Below the pieces are notes generated by a model, which was not told where the DNA came from, did not search any database, and was given only the letters and a program-made list of their open reading frames with translations. A stretch of 64,000 bases of DNA from Plazaster borealis (lineage: Eukaryota > Echinodermata > Asteroidea > Forcipulatida > Labidiasteridae), in the NCBI GenBank assembly GCA_021014325.1, contig CM037467.1, positions 8,705,273 to 8,769,272 on the forward strand, written 5' to 3'. The translations under genes were made by a program, and so were the position numbers. Positions 1 to 10,037 of this stretch are shown piece by piece (the first letter of the stretch is position 1; every line of letters starts with the position of its first letter).

Positions 1-21
1 AACTTTGCCTGCAAAAGTTTG

Positions 22-264
22 TTATATCACAATTTTTGTTCTGCGGTGTGCCGGGCAAATCTTCTTGTGCCTCCACAAGGAGGAGCTACAGCTCAGCTCC
101 CCACCACAATCCATACATATGTATTGCCGCGGTTCTTGTAAGCAAGGTGTCTTACGGTTCTCCAGGTGTCTCTTCAGGTTGTAGTACCTCTTAAAAAATT
201 TGTGGCACTTATCACACTCCATCGTGTATACAGGTGCAGTGTATATGTCTAATTGTATATACAA
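22..264 (-). CDS. short C2HC zinc-finger ORF, possibly mobile-element derived or an exon fragment
   Basis: An 80-codon ORF holds two Cys2-His-Cys fingers: C17, C20, H33, C41, then C50, C53, H66, C70. The first has a C2H2-like spacing with aromatic and basic residues between the pairs. The natural start may be Met15 (METs just before C17), since the first 14 residues are compositionally unlike the rest. I do not recognise an orthologue. No splice sites or partner exons were resolved. It may be a single-exon gene, a terminal exon cut by the window edge, or a relic of a transposon-borne zinc finger; the repeats starting about 40 bp upstream fit the last option. Confidence 0.4.
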   Translation of the reverse strand: MYIQLDIYTAPVYTMECDKCHKFFKRYYNLKRHLENRKTPCLQEPRQYICMDCGGELSCSSSLWRHKKICPAHRRTKIVI

Positions 265-302
265 ATGAGGCGTTAAGGTTGAAAGTCACTGGCTGTGGGT
301 CG

Positions 303-506
303 AGCCCGCCAAGAGAGCGGGGCGAGCCCTATTAAAACCTAATTTTCGTATACGAAAATTTAGTAGAACCCCATGTGCTCTATTTGTATATATACCCCAA
401 CCCAAAAGTGGTCTAGAACCAGCAGCCCACCAAGAGAGCGGGGCGATCCCTATCAAAAAAGCTGGGAGCAAACCCCATGTGCTCTATTTGTATATACCCC
501 CAAGCA
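303..506. repeat. two-copy tandem repeat, period about 105-120 bp
   Basis: The motif CCAAGAGAGCGGGGCGA occurs near 309 and again near 430, and CCCCATGTGCTCTATTTGTA occurs near 370 and near 473. The units are diverged, so this is an old duplication. No coding potential is visible. Confidence 0.6.
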
Positions 507-538
507 AGGTGGTCCAGAACCCCCATTGTTCCTACTAC

Positions 539-1063
539 TGAAGGTATAAATATTGAAACTCGATACCTTTCCTTCCAGTCCACATTCGGAATTTATAAAG
601 GACGCCGAACACATTTCCATATTTTCCGAAATTTCGGCATTCAGGTAGAATACACACACATTAGGCCTAATGGGCACCAACACCTCTTATAATGATGATT
701 ATTTTAAAGGCATCGTACACGTTTCAAAGACCAGTGTTCTCACTTGGTGTATCCCAACATATGCATAAAATAACAAGCCTGTGAAAATTTGGGCTCAATT
801 GGTCATCGAAGTTGCAAGAAAATGATGAAAGAAAAAACACCCTTGTTGTACAAATGTGTGTGCTTTCAGATAGGAATAAAAGGCTTCTAACAAGAAGTTG
901 TTATTATTTTAGTGAGAAATTACCTCTTTCTCAAAAACTACGTTACTTCAGAGGGAGTCGTTTCCTACAATGTTTTATACTATCAACAGCTCTCCGTTGC
1001 TAGTTACCAAGTCAGTTTTTATGTTAATATATATTTTGAGTAATTACCAAACGTGTGCAGTGC
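539..1063 (+). repeat. left arm of a 525-bp inverted duplication (partner 3956-4481)
   Basis: The arm consists of about 165 bp of unique-looking flank (539-703) followed by a family A MITE (704-1063). The same flank plus MITE recurs in reverse orientation at 3956-4481. Both MITEs share the same small deletion after their outer CACGTTT, which is absent from other family A copies. That shows the arms arose by duplicating one locus rather than by two insertions. Confidence 0.8.
704..1063 (+). mobile_element. family A MITE, copy 1
   Basis: About 360 bp, starting TTAAAGGCATCGTACACGTT and ending with the inverted counterpart (ACCAAACGTGTGCAGTGC). The interior is shared with copies at 3956, 14478, 20036, 41694, 60092 and 62868. 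There is no ORF of transposase size. The left TTAA is present; the right end has decayed. Confidence 0.8.
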
Positions 1064-2157
1064 TAAGTTTAAACGCAGTAATTTATGTTGTCCTTTAAGT
1101 GAGAAGAAGAAAAAGATCCATGGATTTTCTATTTGCCACTGCAGACGACTTGTGAAACCGAGTAGGCCTACATGCCACGAGCTGGTTCTTATTTGATAAA
1201 TGAAATGTGAAATTTAGTATTACTTTGTGTAATTGGTGTTATAAAGGTTTGGGGATCAACTTTTATGAGAATTAAGGGCCGTAAAAAAAATATCACCTCT
1301 TTGAACCGCCTACGTACTCCGATGCTATACGTGTATACGTACACGTACGGGTTGTGATTGTACATGTACAACCGGGCCAGTTCTCACCGTGCGTCTCAAC
1401 CAATCAGAATGCAGGAATCACATGTGCAATCATGGCGGCTTTTTACATGTGCAATCATGGCGGCGTTTTTGGACTACCGTCAGTATTTCCTGTTTCCTGA
1501 CTGGACTACAAAAAATTAGGCCAGAAATCAACTATTTTGAGAAAGAATATGAAATTTCCTATCCATTACTGTAAGTATTGGCGTGTGGGAGAGTTTATTA
1601 GAGGGACATATTGTGGTGTAATTGTGTTGGTTTCGTTTCGTTTTGAAACAAAATTTGACGATCAAAATACACCACTAGAATATCAGTAAAGTCAATTATT
1701 TTTAAAAGCAAAATTGACGATATACTCCTAAACTTAGCAATTGTGGAAATATTTTTGTGAATTAACGTCTAAAAATTGAGAAACTACACACATTCCACGA
1801 ACGGTTCCAGTTCATTAAATATTCAAAGAGAGGTCACGCTCGTCCGACCCATGCATACAGCGCAAAGAAAAGAAACGGATTTTGTGTGTGCTGCGGACTG
1901 ACTGAATTTGTCGGTGTTATGCGAAGTAAAAAAAAAACATGTTTAGCGTCCCCTCCCGCTTCATTTTAGGGGCCGCATGGATTTTATTTTGTAATTTTAC
2001 CAATTCAAAATGAGATAATAAAAAAAAGTAGAGATTCAGTTTTTGTGACATCACAAAAACAAGGTGTTCGAGAGTAATGTCATCAAATTATGAGTGAACG
2101 AATTGGTGTCGACAAGTTACCTTATCAATCGAACGTCTGGTACAGGAGTTACATTTG
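1064..2157. other. non-coding DNA inside the inverted duplication; no gene seen
   Basis: The segment holds a short direct repeat of TTTACATGTGCAATCATGGC-type sequence near 1420-1460 and an AT-rich stretch. A motif at about 1915-1965 (GCGAAGT, poly-A, then a GCGTCCCC core) recurs near 8955-9000. No coding exon could be supported. Confidence 0.5.
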
Positions 2158-2470
2158 TTCATTATAAAAATTCAACTTCCTGTTTGAGCTGGAAGTCGAG
2201 GTCAAAAGGGTTCACACTTTGTGCAGCGTTTGTTGACTTTTTGAAGACCTTAACAATGATGTATACATAAAAAACAAAAACATATGTCTGGTTAAGGAGT
2301 TATAATAAATTAAAAGATTAAACTTCAAATTCCGATTTGAACCGGAAGTCAGAGTCAAAAGGGTCACATTTTGTGTAGCGCTTGTTGAAATTTCACTGAC
2401 CTTTCAAATGATGTAAAGATTGTAAAAATCCATTGTGTGGTACATTGTTATGGCAAGTTGAACAAGATTC
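2158..2470 (+). repeat. 150-bp tandem repeat with ETS-like palindrome and AGGTCA motifs, locus 1
   Basis: Two diverged units have cores near 2173 and 2325. Each has an imperfect CTTCCGGTTTGAACCGGAAG palindrome, then an AGGTCA-type half site, then a second GGGTCA-type half site, then TGTAGCG. The same unit occurs at 7790-8165 and, inverted, at 24955-25095. Confidence 0.7.
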
Positions 2471-2745
2471 AACCACGTTAAGGCCACAAAATAAAAAGAA
2501 AAGCAAAAAGAAAAAAGAAAAAGAAAAAAAGGCAGCTTGACTTGAGTTGCATGGAACTATGAAAGCAGCCAGTTTTTGTAATAGTCCTCACGGCATGCAG
2601 AAGACGTTTAGAACACCAGGTCCGAAGCTATAAGGGGGCGGAGCGGACGCTTCCCCCCCCCCAAAAAAAGTCCCCAAAAATCAAAAAAGAAGATGGAAAA
2701 AGCCCCAAAAATGGTTTGAATTGGGCCTTCATTTAAAAAAATTTT

Positions 2746-3164
2746 CCCACTTGTACAAAAGTGTAGAGTAGTATTTGTCAGTATGAGGCAGATTATTTGT
2801 TCCCTTCGTATTTCGGAGTGGGGAAAGGATATCACGGGTTGGTGAGTTCGTAAGGGGTTGTGGTGATTTTCTAGTACGGTAGAGCAGGTATCTTTGCCCT
2901 TTCCCGCCTCGCTGGGGGTGTGTGAACGGGGGAGTGGTTACCTTTGGTGCTCGTGATTATTTTCAGTTGGAAAATGTTTCATGATTGGTAGAAAATCCCC
3001 AATGCAGAGCAAATTGTGTATCATCTCGTTTGTTGGTGATTGTAGTGTGTGACACCTTGGTATACTCAGGGTGTTTGAACGGGTTTGACATCGAAACAAT
3101 AGTTGATGGATTGTTGGTAATGTGTTTTTTGAGAGAATAATGGATTGCTGTTGGCGTTTTCATG
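2746..3164. repeat. direct duplication, unit 1
   Basis: About 420 bp matching 3529-3928 with high identity and several small indels. Shared landmarks include TTTCGGAGTGGGGAAAGGAT, TTGACATCGAAACAATAGTT and GGTAATGTGTTTTTT. ORFs in this stretch on the minus strand are repeat-derived and not conserved between the units. Confidence 0.8.
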
Positions 3165-3528
3165 CCTCCTTGGCAATCATCATTTGCGTTTGGGTGATTC
3201 TAAAAGAATCGGTAGATCCTATGTCTTGTGAATGACATAATAATTTGTCACGCTGTGGTTCAAGGTGGTTTGGAATAAATCCGAATGCGAATATGATTTT
3301 TGAGCGATTCTTTTTGTTAGTGGGTAAGCGGTTTTGCAACTAACATTCTTCGGTGGAAGATAATGATGGGTCACTAAAAAAATTGTTTTAGGATGTAACG
3401 GAAGTTCAGAAAAAAGTAGTGAACAAATTAAGAAACACATTTCCAAATTTGGAAGGTTTAGTTTTCTTGTACATGATGAATTGTCTCCTCCCAAAATAAT
3501 GTGGAAAATTCGAATAGAGTGTGTTTGC

Positions 3529-3928
3529 CCACTTTCTACAAAAGTGTAGAGCAGTACTTGAAAGTATAAACCAGATTATTTGTTCCCTTCGTATTTCGGA
3601 GTGGGGAAAGGATATCAAGGGTTGGTGAGTTCGTAAGTGGTTGTGATAATTGTTATGAGCGGGTATCTTTGCTCTTTCCCGCCTGCGGATGTGTGATTGG
3701 GGAGTGGTTATACCTTGGTTGTTCTTGATTATTTTCAGTTGGAAAATGTTCCATGATTGATATAGAAAATCCCCATTGCAGAGCAAATTGTGTATCATCC
3801 CATTTGCTGGTGATGTGACACTTTGGTATACTCAGGGTGTTTGAACGGGTTTGACATCGAAACAATAGTTGATGGATTGTTGGTAATGTGTTTTTTCGAG
3901 AGAATAATGGATTGCTTGGCATTTTCAT
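3529..3928. repeat. direct duplication, unit 2
   Basis: Second copy of the unit at 2746-3164, offset by about 780 bp. It ends about 25 bp before the family A MITE of the right inverted arm. The two units could be taken for LTRs, but the 365 bp between them has no retroelement coding sequence, primer-binding site or polypurine tract. Confidence 0.8.
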
Positions 3929-3955
3929 TATAATCTTGTAAAGGATAATACATTA

Positions 3956-4317
3956 TTAAAGGCATCGTACACGTTTGGTAATTACTCAAAATATATATTA
4001 GCATAAAAACTGACTTGGTAACGAGCAACAGAGAGCTGTTGATAGTATAACACATTGTGAGAAACGACTCCCTCTGAAGTAACGTAGTTTTTGAGAAAGA
4101 GGTAATTTCTCACTAAAATAATAAAAACTTCTTGCAATAAGTTTTTATTCCTATCTGAAAGCACACAAACAACTTCAAGGGTGTTTTTTCTTTCATCATT
4201 TTCTTGCAACTTCGATGACCAATTGAGCCCAAATTTTCACAGGCTTGTTATTTTATGCATATGTTGGGATACACCAAATGAGAACACTGGTCTTTGAAAC
4301 GTGTACGATGCCTTTAA
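3956..4317 (-). mobile_element. family A MITE, copy 2
   Basis: Complete copy with TTAA at both ends and terminal inverted repeats AGGCATCGTACACGTTTGGT / AAACGTGTACGATGCCT. It is nested inside the duplicated segment described above. Confidence 0.85.
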
Positions 4318-4481
4318 AATAATCATCATTAAAAGAGGTGTCGGTGCCCATTAAGCCTAATGTGTGTATTCTATCTGAATGCCGAAATTTCGGGAAATAT
4401 TGAAATGTGTTCGGCGTCCTTTATAAATTCCGAATGTGGACTGGAAGGAAAGGTATCGAGTTTCAATACTTATACCTTCAA
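3956..4481 (-). repeat. right arm of the 525-bp inverted duplication
   Basis: Reverse-complement partner of 539-1063. It contains family A MITE copy 2 (3956-4317) with intact TTAA at both ends, followed by the same roughly 165-bp flank seen at 539-703. Confidence 0.8.
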
Positions 4482-5377
4482 TGATTATGTCAGGTTCGTT
4501 CATTTATTTCGAAAAAAAATCTAGCTTTGGACATCTTGATAATAATGTTGCTTGGTCGTTGTTTAGACGGACCGATAGATTTCGAGTCGTATAGTGGTAT
4601 AAAGTACGTCTTATACCTGTTTGCGGTGCAGGATGGAGCAACCTGAAGATACCAGTCTCGCCATACGAGTGGCATACCCCGTTAGCTTGTGTAGCCATCG
4701 ACCCACAATACCCGCTAAGGAGGCAAGTTTATAGACAGTAATGGTAGATAAATGATGGCGCTGTCCAATTCAGTGACACCCCAACACTGTTCACTTGAGA
4801 TTGATATAAAACCGTAAAGGTGTTTTTACATGTTTTAGGGGCAGGGTCTGCGTCTGGGTATTATGTTCTCACTTCAGGTTAGACTTGGTTCAAGTCCCTT
4901 TCTCGTGCGAGGTTCCTACTAACACACATGTAACGCGCCAGCATGCAGCCACAGTACAGACATACGGCTCTGAAACATATAATACCAGTGCGCCCTCACC
5001 GACAAAATGTAGTTATTGCGGTGGAACAGGTTGGGGAATGCAGAAGATGAGGCAAGGAAGGGCCTTGCACGGGATTGGGACTTGTGGCAAGTCTACCGCT
5101 ATCCCCGCTGATGCTTATTCTTCATGTTCACTGTAAACATTAATTTGTGTGTACCATTTCATCCAATCACAAGCTTATAACGTTCCATCACAGCGTTCGT
5201 GGCGGATTTAAGTCGTTATAATTATTGGCAGGTTGTATTCATATAAATGTAAATGCACAACGTGATCTGAGAGATGTGCGACTTCAGACCGATACACAAA
5301 CAAGATTTGTTTGTTTCTTGACTGAAGTTTTCCCACGCAGTAAAGTCGTGTCAGTTTACTGTGCAGAACAAGCACCG
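4482..5377. other. 5' flank and probable leader of the GPCR gene
   Basis: An ORF at 4885-5136 contains a CSYCGGTG stretch reminiscent of a zinc knuckle but has no further family features; I do not call it a gene. The GPCR reading frame stays open upstream of its first ATG back to about 5225, without an ATG. The promoter could not be located. Confidence 0.4.
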
Positions 5378-6754
5378 ATGATGGAGACACCAAGCAACAC
5401 ACCGTCCCTGATGGAGAATGGTAACTTTACCGAGGAAACATGCAGCAAAGACGAGCCATTTGTTTGCTTCGAGAGGAAGATCCCTATTGCAGTCACGCTC
5501 ACCCTCATCAGCCTCGTGACAGTGTGCGGTAACATCTTCGTCATTATAGCGTATACCACCGACAACCGCATTAGATCCACGGTAGCCAATACCTTTATTC
5601 TCAACCTATCAATATGTGATTTGATCGTTGGGGCGGTTTCAATTCCCCTCCATTCCATATGGGTTATTATTGGTTGGTGGCCCTTTGGAAAGATCCCGTG
5701 CCAGATATGGTTGGTATTGGACTATAATTGCGCCGATGTTACTGTCTTGACCATGATCTTCATCAGTCTCGATCGCTACTGGCTTTTAACCAAGAAACTT
5801 GCCTACGGTACTTTCCAAACACAAAGAAAGGCCACTGTCATGTGCGTAACTGTCTGGATCGTCTATGCAGTGTATTATTTTCTTGTAATCTTTGCGTGGG
5901 GCCCGCTGTTTGGAGACGGAAATGTGGACTACTCCGAAGAATGCGAGCCTGAATTTATTAAGAACGGCCCCTTCGTTGGATTTCAACTTACAGTGGAGTT
6001 CCTAATCCCTCTTTTCGTAATTGTGTACTTGAATACAAAGGTGTACATGAACATCAAGCGGCGGTCAAGGGGACAATTCCGAAGTGCCTGCCCTCCACGC
6101 GAGATTTCACTCCCTGCCAGCAGCGGGGACGCAGCATTGCATGAAGTGACCTTAAGTTGTATGTCAAGTGGTGATTCAAATGCAGAAAGAGAACTAACTA
6201 CTGACGTCATTTGCGAACCAAATCATTCTGCGGAGAAAGATAAAGGCACGGGAGAACCAATGCACTTTGATATCCAAGAATCCCACTGCAATGCTGGATA
6301 CGATACTGAGATAGACGAGATAGCGATCATTTTAAATTCCGACCAACGGCTTCCTCCGGTTAGAACTTCTCAAGAAATCGGAAGGGAACGGGTCACTGAA
6401 GAGGCGGACAGTAACTGTAGCGACAATCAAGAGGTAAAGCAAAAGAGTGACATGAACTCGAGCGCTCCTGCACAAACCCGGCGAGCACGCAGGCTGCAGA
6501 GGCACCGCAAGGCAGCGGTAATACTGTCGGTCATCGTCGGTGTCTTCGTGGCGACGTGGCTCCCGTTTCAGGTCTCCTCAATCCTGGTGGCATTCTGTGA
6601 AGACTGCATCAGCGATCTGACCTGGAAAATCGTGAACTACTTGCTGTGGTGCAAATCAACTCTTAACCCGTTTCTGTACGCTCTCCTGGTCGTACGTTTC
6701 CGGCACAACTTCTTTCGCTATTTAGGGTTACACTTGTGTAAAACGCGACGGTAG
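5378..6754 (+). CDS. class A G protein-coupled receptor, histamine H3-like amine receptor
   Basis: A complete, intronless 458-aa receptor. ATG codons lie at 5378 and 5381; the frame is open further upstream but has no ATG there. The N terminus is short with an N-glycosylation site (NFT, Asn16). Seven membrane segments are visible. TM1 carries GNIFVIIAY, TM2 LNLSICDL, TM3 the amine-binding Asp115 (LVLDYN) and the DRY motif at 132-134, TM6 TWLPF (Trp394, Pro396), and TM7 NPFLY at 430-434. Cys108 and Cys189 can form the TM3-ECL2 disulfide. A long third loop (about 224-377) precedes TM6, and a C-terminal Cys may be palmitoylated. The TM5 end (YMNIKRRSR) and TM7 (LLWCKSTLNP) resemble vertebrate H3 receptors most, while the TW of TM6 is also seen in muscarinic receptors. 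Known members bind amines and usually couple to Gi. The ligand here is not determined by sequence. Confidence 0.9.
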   Translation: MMETPSNTPSLMENGNFTEETCSKDEPFVCFERKIPIAVTLTLISLVTVCGNIFVIIAYTTDNRIRSTVANTFILNLSICDLIVGAVSIPLHSIWVIIGWWPFGKIPCQIWLVLDYNCADVTVLTMIFISLDRYWLLTKKLAYGTFQTQRKATVMCVTVWIVYAVYYFLVIFAWGPLFGDGNVDYSEECEPEFIKNGPFVGFQLTVEFLIPLFVIVYLNTKVYMNIKRRSRGQFRSACPPREISLPASSGDAALHEVTLSCMSSGDSNAERELTTDVICEPNHSAEKDKGTGEPMHFDIQESHCNAGYDTEIDEIAIILNSDQRLPPVRTSQEIGRERVTEEADSNCSDNQEVKQKSDMNSSAPAQTRRARRLQRHRKAAVILSVIVGVFVATWLPFQVSSILVAFCEDCISDLTWKIVNYLLWCKSTLNPFLYALLVVRFRHNFFRYLGLHLCKTRR

Positions 6755-6922
6755 TGGGGTGGAGGCTTTTTTGACCGGTGCCCATCCTTATACCCAATTG
6801 ATAGCGGTGATCCAGTTCCACTAGGCCCTACTTTCATAAAAATTATATAATTATTATCATAACAGCAGATTTGGAATACCGGCACGTGATTGAGGCGTGG
6901 AACAGGAACGTTGCGTTCCCAA

Positions 6923-6928
6923 AATAAA
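6923..6928 (+). terminator. candidate poly(A) signal of the GPCR gene
   Basis: AATAAA lies 169 bp after the stop codon, a typical distance. No GU-rich downstream element was verified. Confidence 0.4.
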
Positions 6929-7789
6929 TAGGTTATTAGGTGTTTCCTTATGCCAGCACAATTGTCGAAATCCGTTGAGTTGTTTCATTGTAAAATGTCA
7001 CCTCGTGTAAAATATAACTCTTCCGTCACTTTAAGAACGATGAATATTTTCCATATTTTCCTTTCAATGAAAAGTTTTGGACATTTGCTTGCCTGTGTGT
7101 GCGCGCGTACACACAATGCACGTAATAGCATTAGCTTGCATTTGCAGTTGCGCCCTCAAATTGGTCATATCACTAAAATGGACGAGGCTGTAAATTTGGG
7201 GTGATCAGAATATTAAACAAAATATCCCTGCCTTTCTGGTGATACCATTTGTTTACATCATAACCGAGAAGATGATTCGACCATTTTAGTTTACAAAACT
7301 TGAGTCATACCCCAAAACCGCAGAAGTACCTATTCAAATGTGCACAACACGCAAACAGCAACCTATTTTTTTACTGCATGGCCTCGCTCGCCGCTTTATA
7401 ACCAAAGGAACAACTCAGTGTAGCCTTTGGGGTGACGTCATTCTCGAAGCCTGTGAAATCATCTTCACACTGATGCAACAGCTGTGTCTATTGGACAATA
7501 TTTTCCAACGACCATCTTTAATTAAAAAACTTATACCCAACCACTGCCGCGGTTACTTTGTATGCCAGGGCACATACCATTCACATAACAATGTATAACA
7601 TTATTTCACAGCGGGTGTGTGTGTGTGCGCGGGCGCGCCGTGTTGTGTGTACAGAGCTTTTGTCCTATTTTGTATACTTAGTTTTCATTAAAAGTATTAT
7701 ACAGGATTAATAAGGATAAACACATAATTGGTTAATTTTAATCAGGAAGCTAACTGATTATGAACATAATACTTTGTAACATACTTTTC
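6929..7789. other. intergenic, no gene seen
   Basis: It contains a GT/GC-rich simple stretch at about 7612-7655. Short ORFs at 6950 and 7338 lack recognisable motifs or splice context. Confidence 0.5.
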
Positions 7790-8165
7790 CAATGATGTAT
7801 CGATTGTAAAAACCCAATGTGTGGTTTAGAAGCTATGATTTTTGAAAGATTAAATTTCGTCTTTCGGTTTGAACCGAGAGTAAAGGTCAATTGGGGTCAC
7901 ATTCTGTATATCGTTTCCTGAGATGTTACATACTTTCTCAACGATGAATAGATTGTAAAAATCGAATGAGTTGTTCAGAAGTTAAGATTGTATATTAAAT
8001 TTCAACTTCCGGTTTGAACCGGAATTCAAGGTCAAACGGGGTAACACTTTCTGTAGCGCGTGTTAAGTTTATTAAGACCTTTCAGATTATGTATGTATTG
8101 TAAATATCCAATGTGTGGTTCAGGAGTTATGACATTTTCAAATATTGAATTTTTCAAATATTTGG
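7790..8165 (+). repeat. 150-bp tandem repeat with ETS-like palindrome and AGGTCA motifs, locus 2
   Basis: Two and a half units; the phrase GATTGTAAAAAYCCAATG recurs near 7801, 7950 and 8093. Unit cores at about 7860 and 8006 carry CTTCCGGTTTGAACCGGAA-like palindromes followed by AAGGTCAATTGGGGTCAC-like and AAGGTCAAACGGGGTAAC-like sequence, which are DR4-type arrangements. Confidence 0.75.
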
Positions 8166-9420
8166 GTGACACAATTAGTTCATCCGTAAGCTTGGTTCAC
8201 TTGGTTAAACAAACAATAAATTTCAGTATAATTTCATAACCTTGACGCGATATGCGCAAACGTTGCATGAACCACGAAAATTAAATTGCGCCGCGGTTCG
8301 CCAGAGAAAACATCAACGTGTTTATTTTGGCCAAGATTCTACATGGAAAGAACTATAATATTGTTGCCATAGAAACTGCACTCTGTTTAGGCAACTGTGG
8401 ATGAAGCTACTTTTTTTACAAGAACAAGCACGTCTCATTAATCTTGTATTGCAGAACCATTATCTCTTCGGTCTTGGCGACTTCTGCAAAGCATGGTTGC
8501 GATAGTGAAGACAATTTCGCGTGATATTGTTTTCTGAATTCGTGCACTCTGTTTGGTTTAATAACCCGTTTATGTGGTTCAGCAATCTGTTAGAACAAAA
8601 AAAAATGAATAATACATTTGCATGATAAAGTTATCACTTCAACAACATAATAATTTATCGCACGTATAATTTCGATTGTCACGATTTCGATTGTCACGAT
8701 TTCCACGAGGTATAGCAATTTTAATGACTGTTTTTTTTTGGTAGTCTTTTTAAACAAATAATACGTGTTAACTTTTTGTAATTTTTCTCCTCCCTTAAAA
8801 AAACCCCCAAAAGTAGGGAAAAACTTTTTTCAGCGAAAATGAGGGCAGTATGCGAGTACGAGTGGGCAATGCAAAAATATTGGGCTCGCTCTCAGGGGGC
8901 CCCGAAATATTGTTGTGTGTGAGGATGCCCTCTGGTGCATTATACATTTTCTGGTGTTGTGCGAAGTAAAAACAATACAATCATGTTCAGCGTCCCCGCC
9001 CAGATCATTTAGTTGCATATTATTTACATGTATTCTTGTGAAAGTGAGCTACAGAAGGGGTTTTAATACCAAACAAACTATTAAATAAAACCACTGTAAG
9101 CATGTTCAATGTATTGTCTAACACGTTTCTTTCATTAGTGTGTGTTGAACAATAGAAAAAAACCAATGGTTGTTCGAAATTTTAAAAAGAATGGCGGCCG
9201 TCTTGAAAATAAAAAGTAACAAATAAAAAGCCCCTCCCGCTTCCCTTTTTTTCAGGAACCCGGACGCTAAACCTGTTTAATTTTTTACTCGGCCTAATAT
9301 CTTTTGAGCAGGAGCATATAGTTTGAATTATAATGATAATAATAATAACAATCACTATGTAAACCCTGCGAGCTTAATGATCTCAAATTACACGACTCAT
9401 CCAAGGGACCCAGAACTCGG
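8166..9420. other. AT-rich intergenic DNA with diverged repeat fragments
   Basis: A tandem CGATTGTCACGATTTC doublet lies near 8670. The 8940-9000 stretch repeats a motif from 1905-1965, and 9235-9300 is a related inverted fragment. No exon or RNA gene could be supported. Confidence 0.45.
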
Positions 9421-9426
9421 ACATAA

Positions 9427-9655
9427 AAGTACTTGGTACTTGAAGATCAAGTACTTGGTACTTGGCTGTTGAACTCGGTACTCGGATATCAGAGTACTTG
9501 GTACTCAGAGATCCAAGTACCTGGTACTTGGCTGTTGGACTCGGACATAAGAGTACTTGGTACGTGGAGATCCAAGTACTTGGTACTTGGCTGCTGGGCT
9601 CATCCCTAAGAGTACTTGGTACTCAGAGATCCAAGTACTAGTACTTGGCTCTTGG
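9427..9655 (+). repeat. minisatellite built on AGTACTTGGTAC
   Basis: About four diverged units of roughly 60 bp, each containing pairs of AGTACTTGGTACT separated by GAGATCCA and followed by TTGGCTGTTGGACTCGG-like spacers. The units contain internal palindromes (AGTACT, GGTACC-like). Confidence 0.8.
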
Positions 9656-10037
9656 GCTTCTTTTATAAATTTACTTTGTTATAGCTTTCAAAAGGTAAAA
9701 CAAAAATTAGCACAACTAAATCTGACCTTTTTGCTTAAAATTGTATATCTTTTATTACATTACTTTGTTACATATTATCTATAAAGTTTTAAAAAGCAAA
9801 AATGTATAACTGGCCTGAATTCTTCCATACTTAAAAAACCCCAACAACAAATGGTTATAACGTTCAGAATGATTAAAACTTGGTCCAAAGACCGGCTGAA
9901 GCCAGTGCTCATGGAAACAACTTGTGTTTAATATTTGTTTATGCAGAGATAAACCATGGGGACGGAGGTAGTGAACAGAAAGAAACAGAACCGAAAATTT
10001 ACTCAAAATGGTGTCTCGAAAATAAAAGGAACTTCTC

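Noticed and set aside
3406..3798. A 130-codon minus-strand gene
   Set aside because: It lies across the direct duplication 2746-3928, its frame is not preserved in the other unit, and no motif is seen.
2746..3928. LTR retrotransposon
   Set aside because: There is no gag or pol sequence, primer-binding site or polypurine tract between the repeats.
4885..5136. Retroviral-type gag zinc knuckle
   Set aside because: One CSYCGGTG stretch is present, but the His and final Cys spacing does not fit CCHC and nothing around it looks like gag.
5225..5377. GPCR start at 5225
   Set aside because: That codon is TTG; the first ATG codons are at 5378 and 5381, giving a typical short receptor N terminus.
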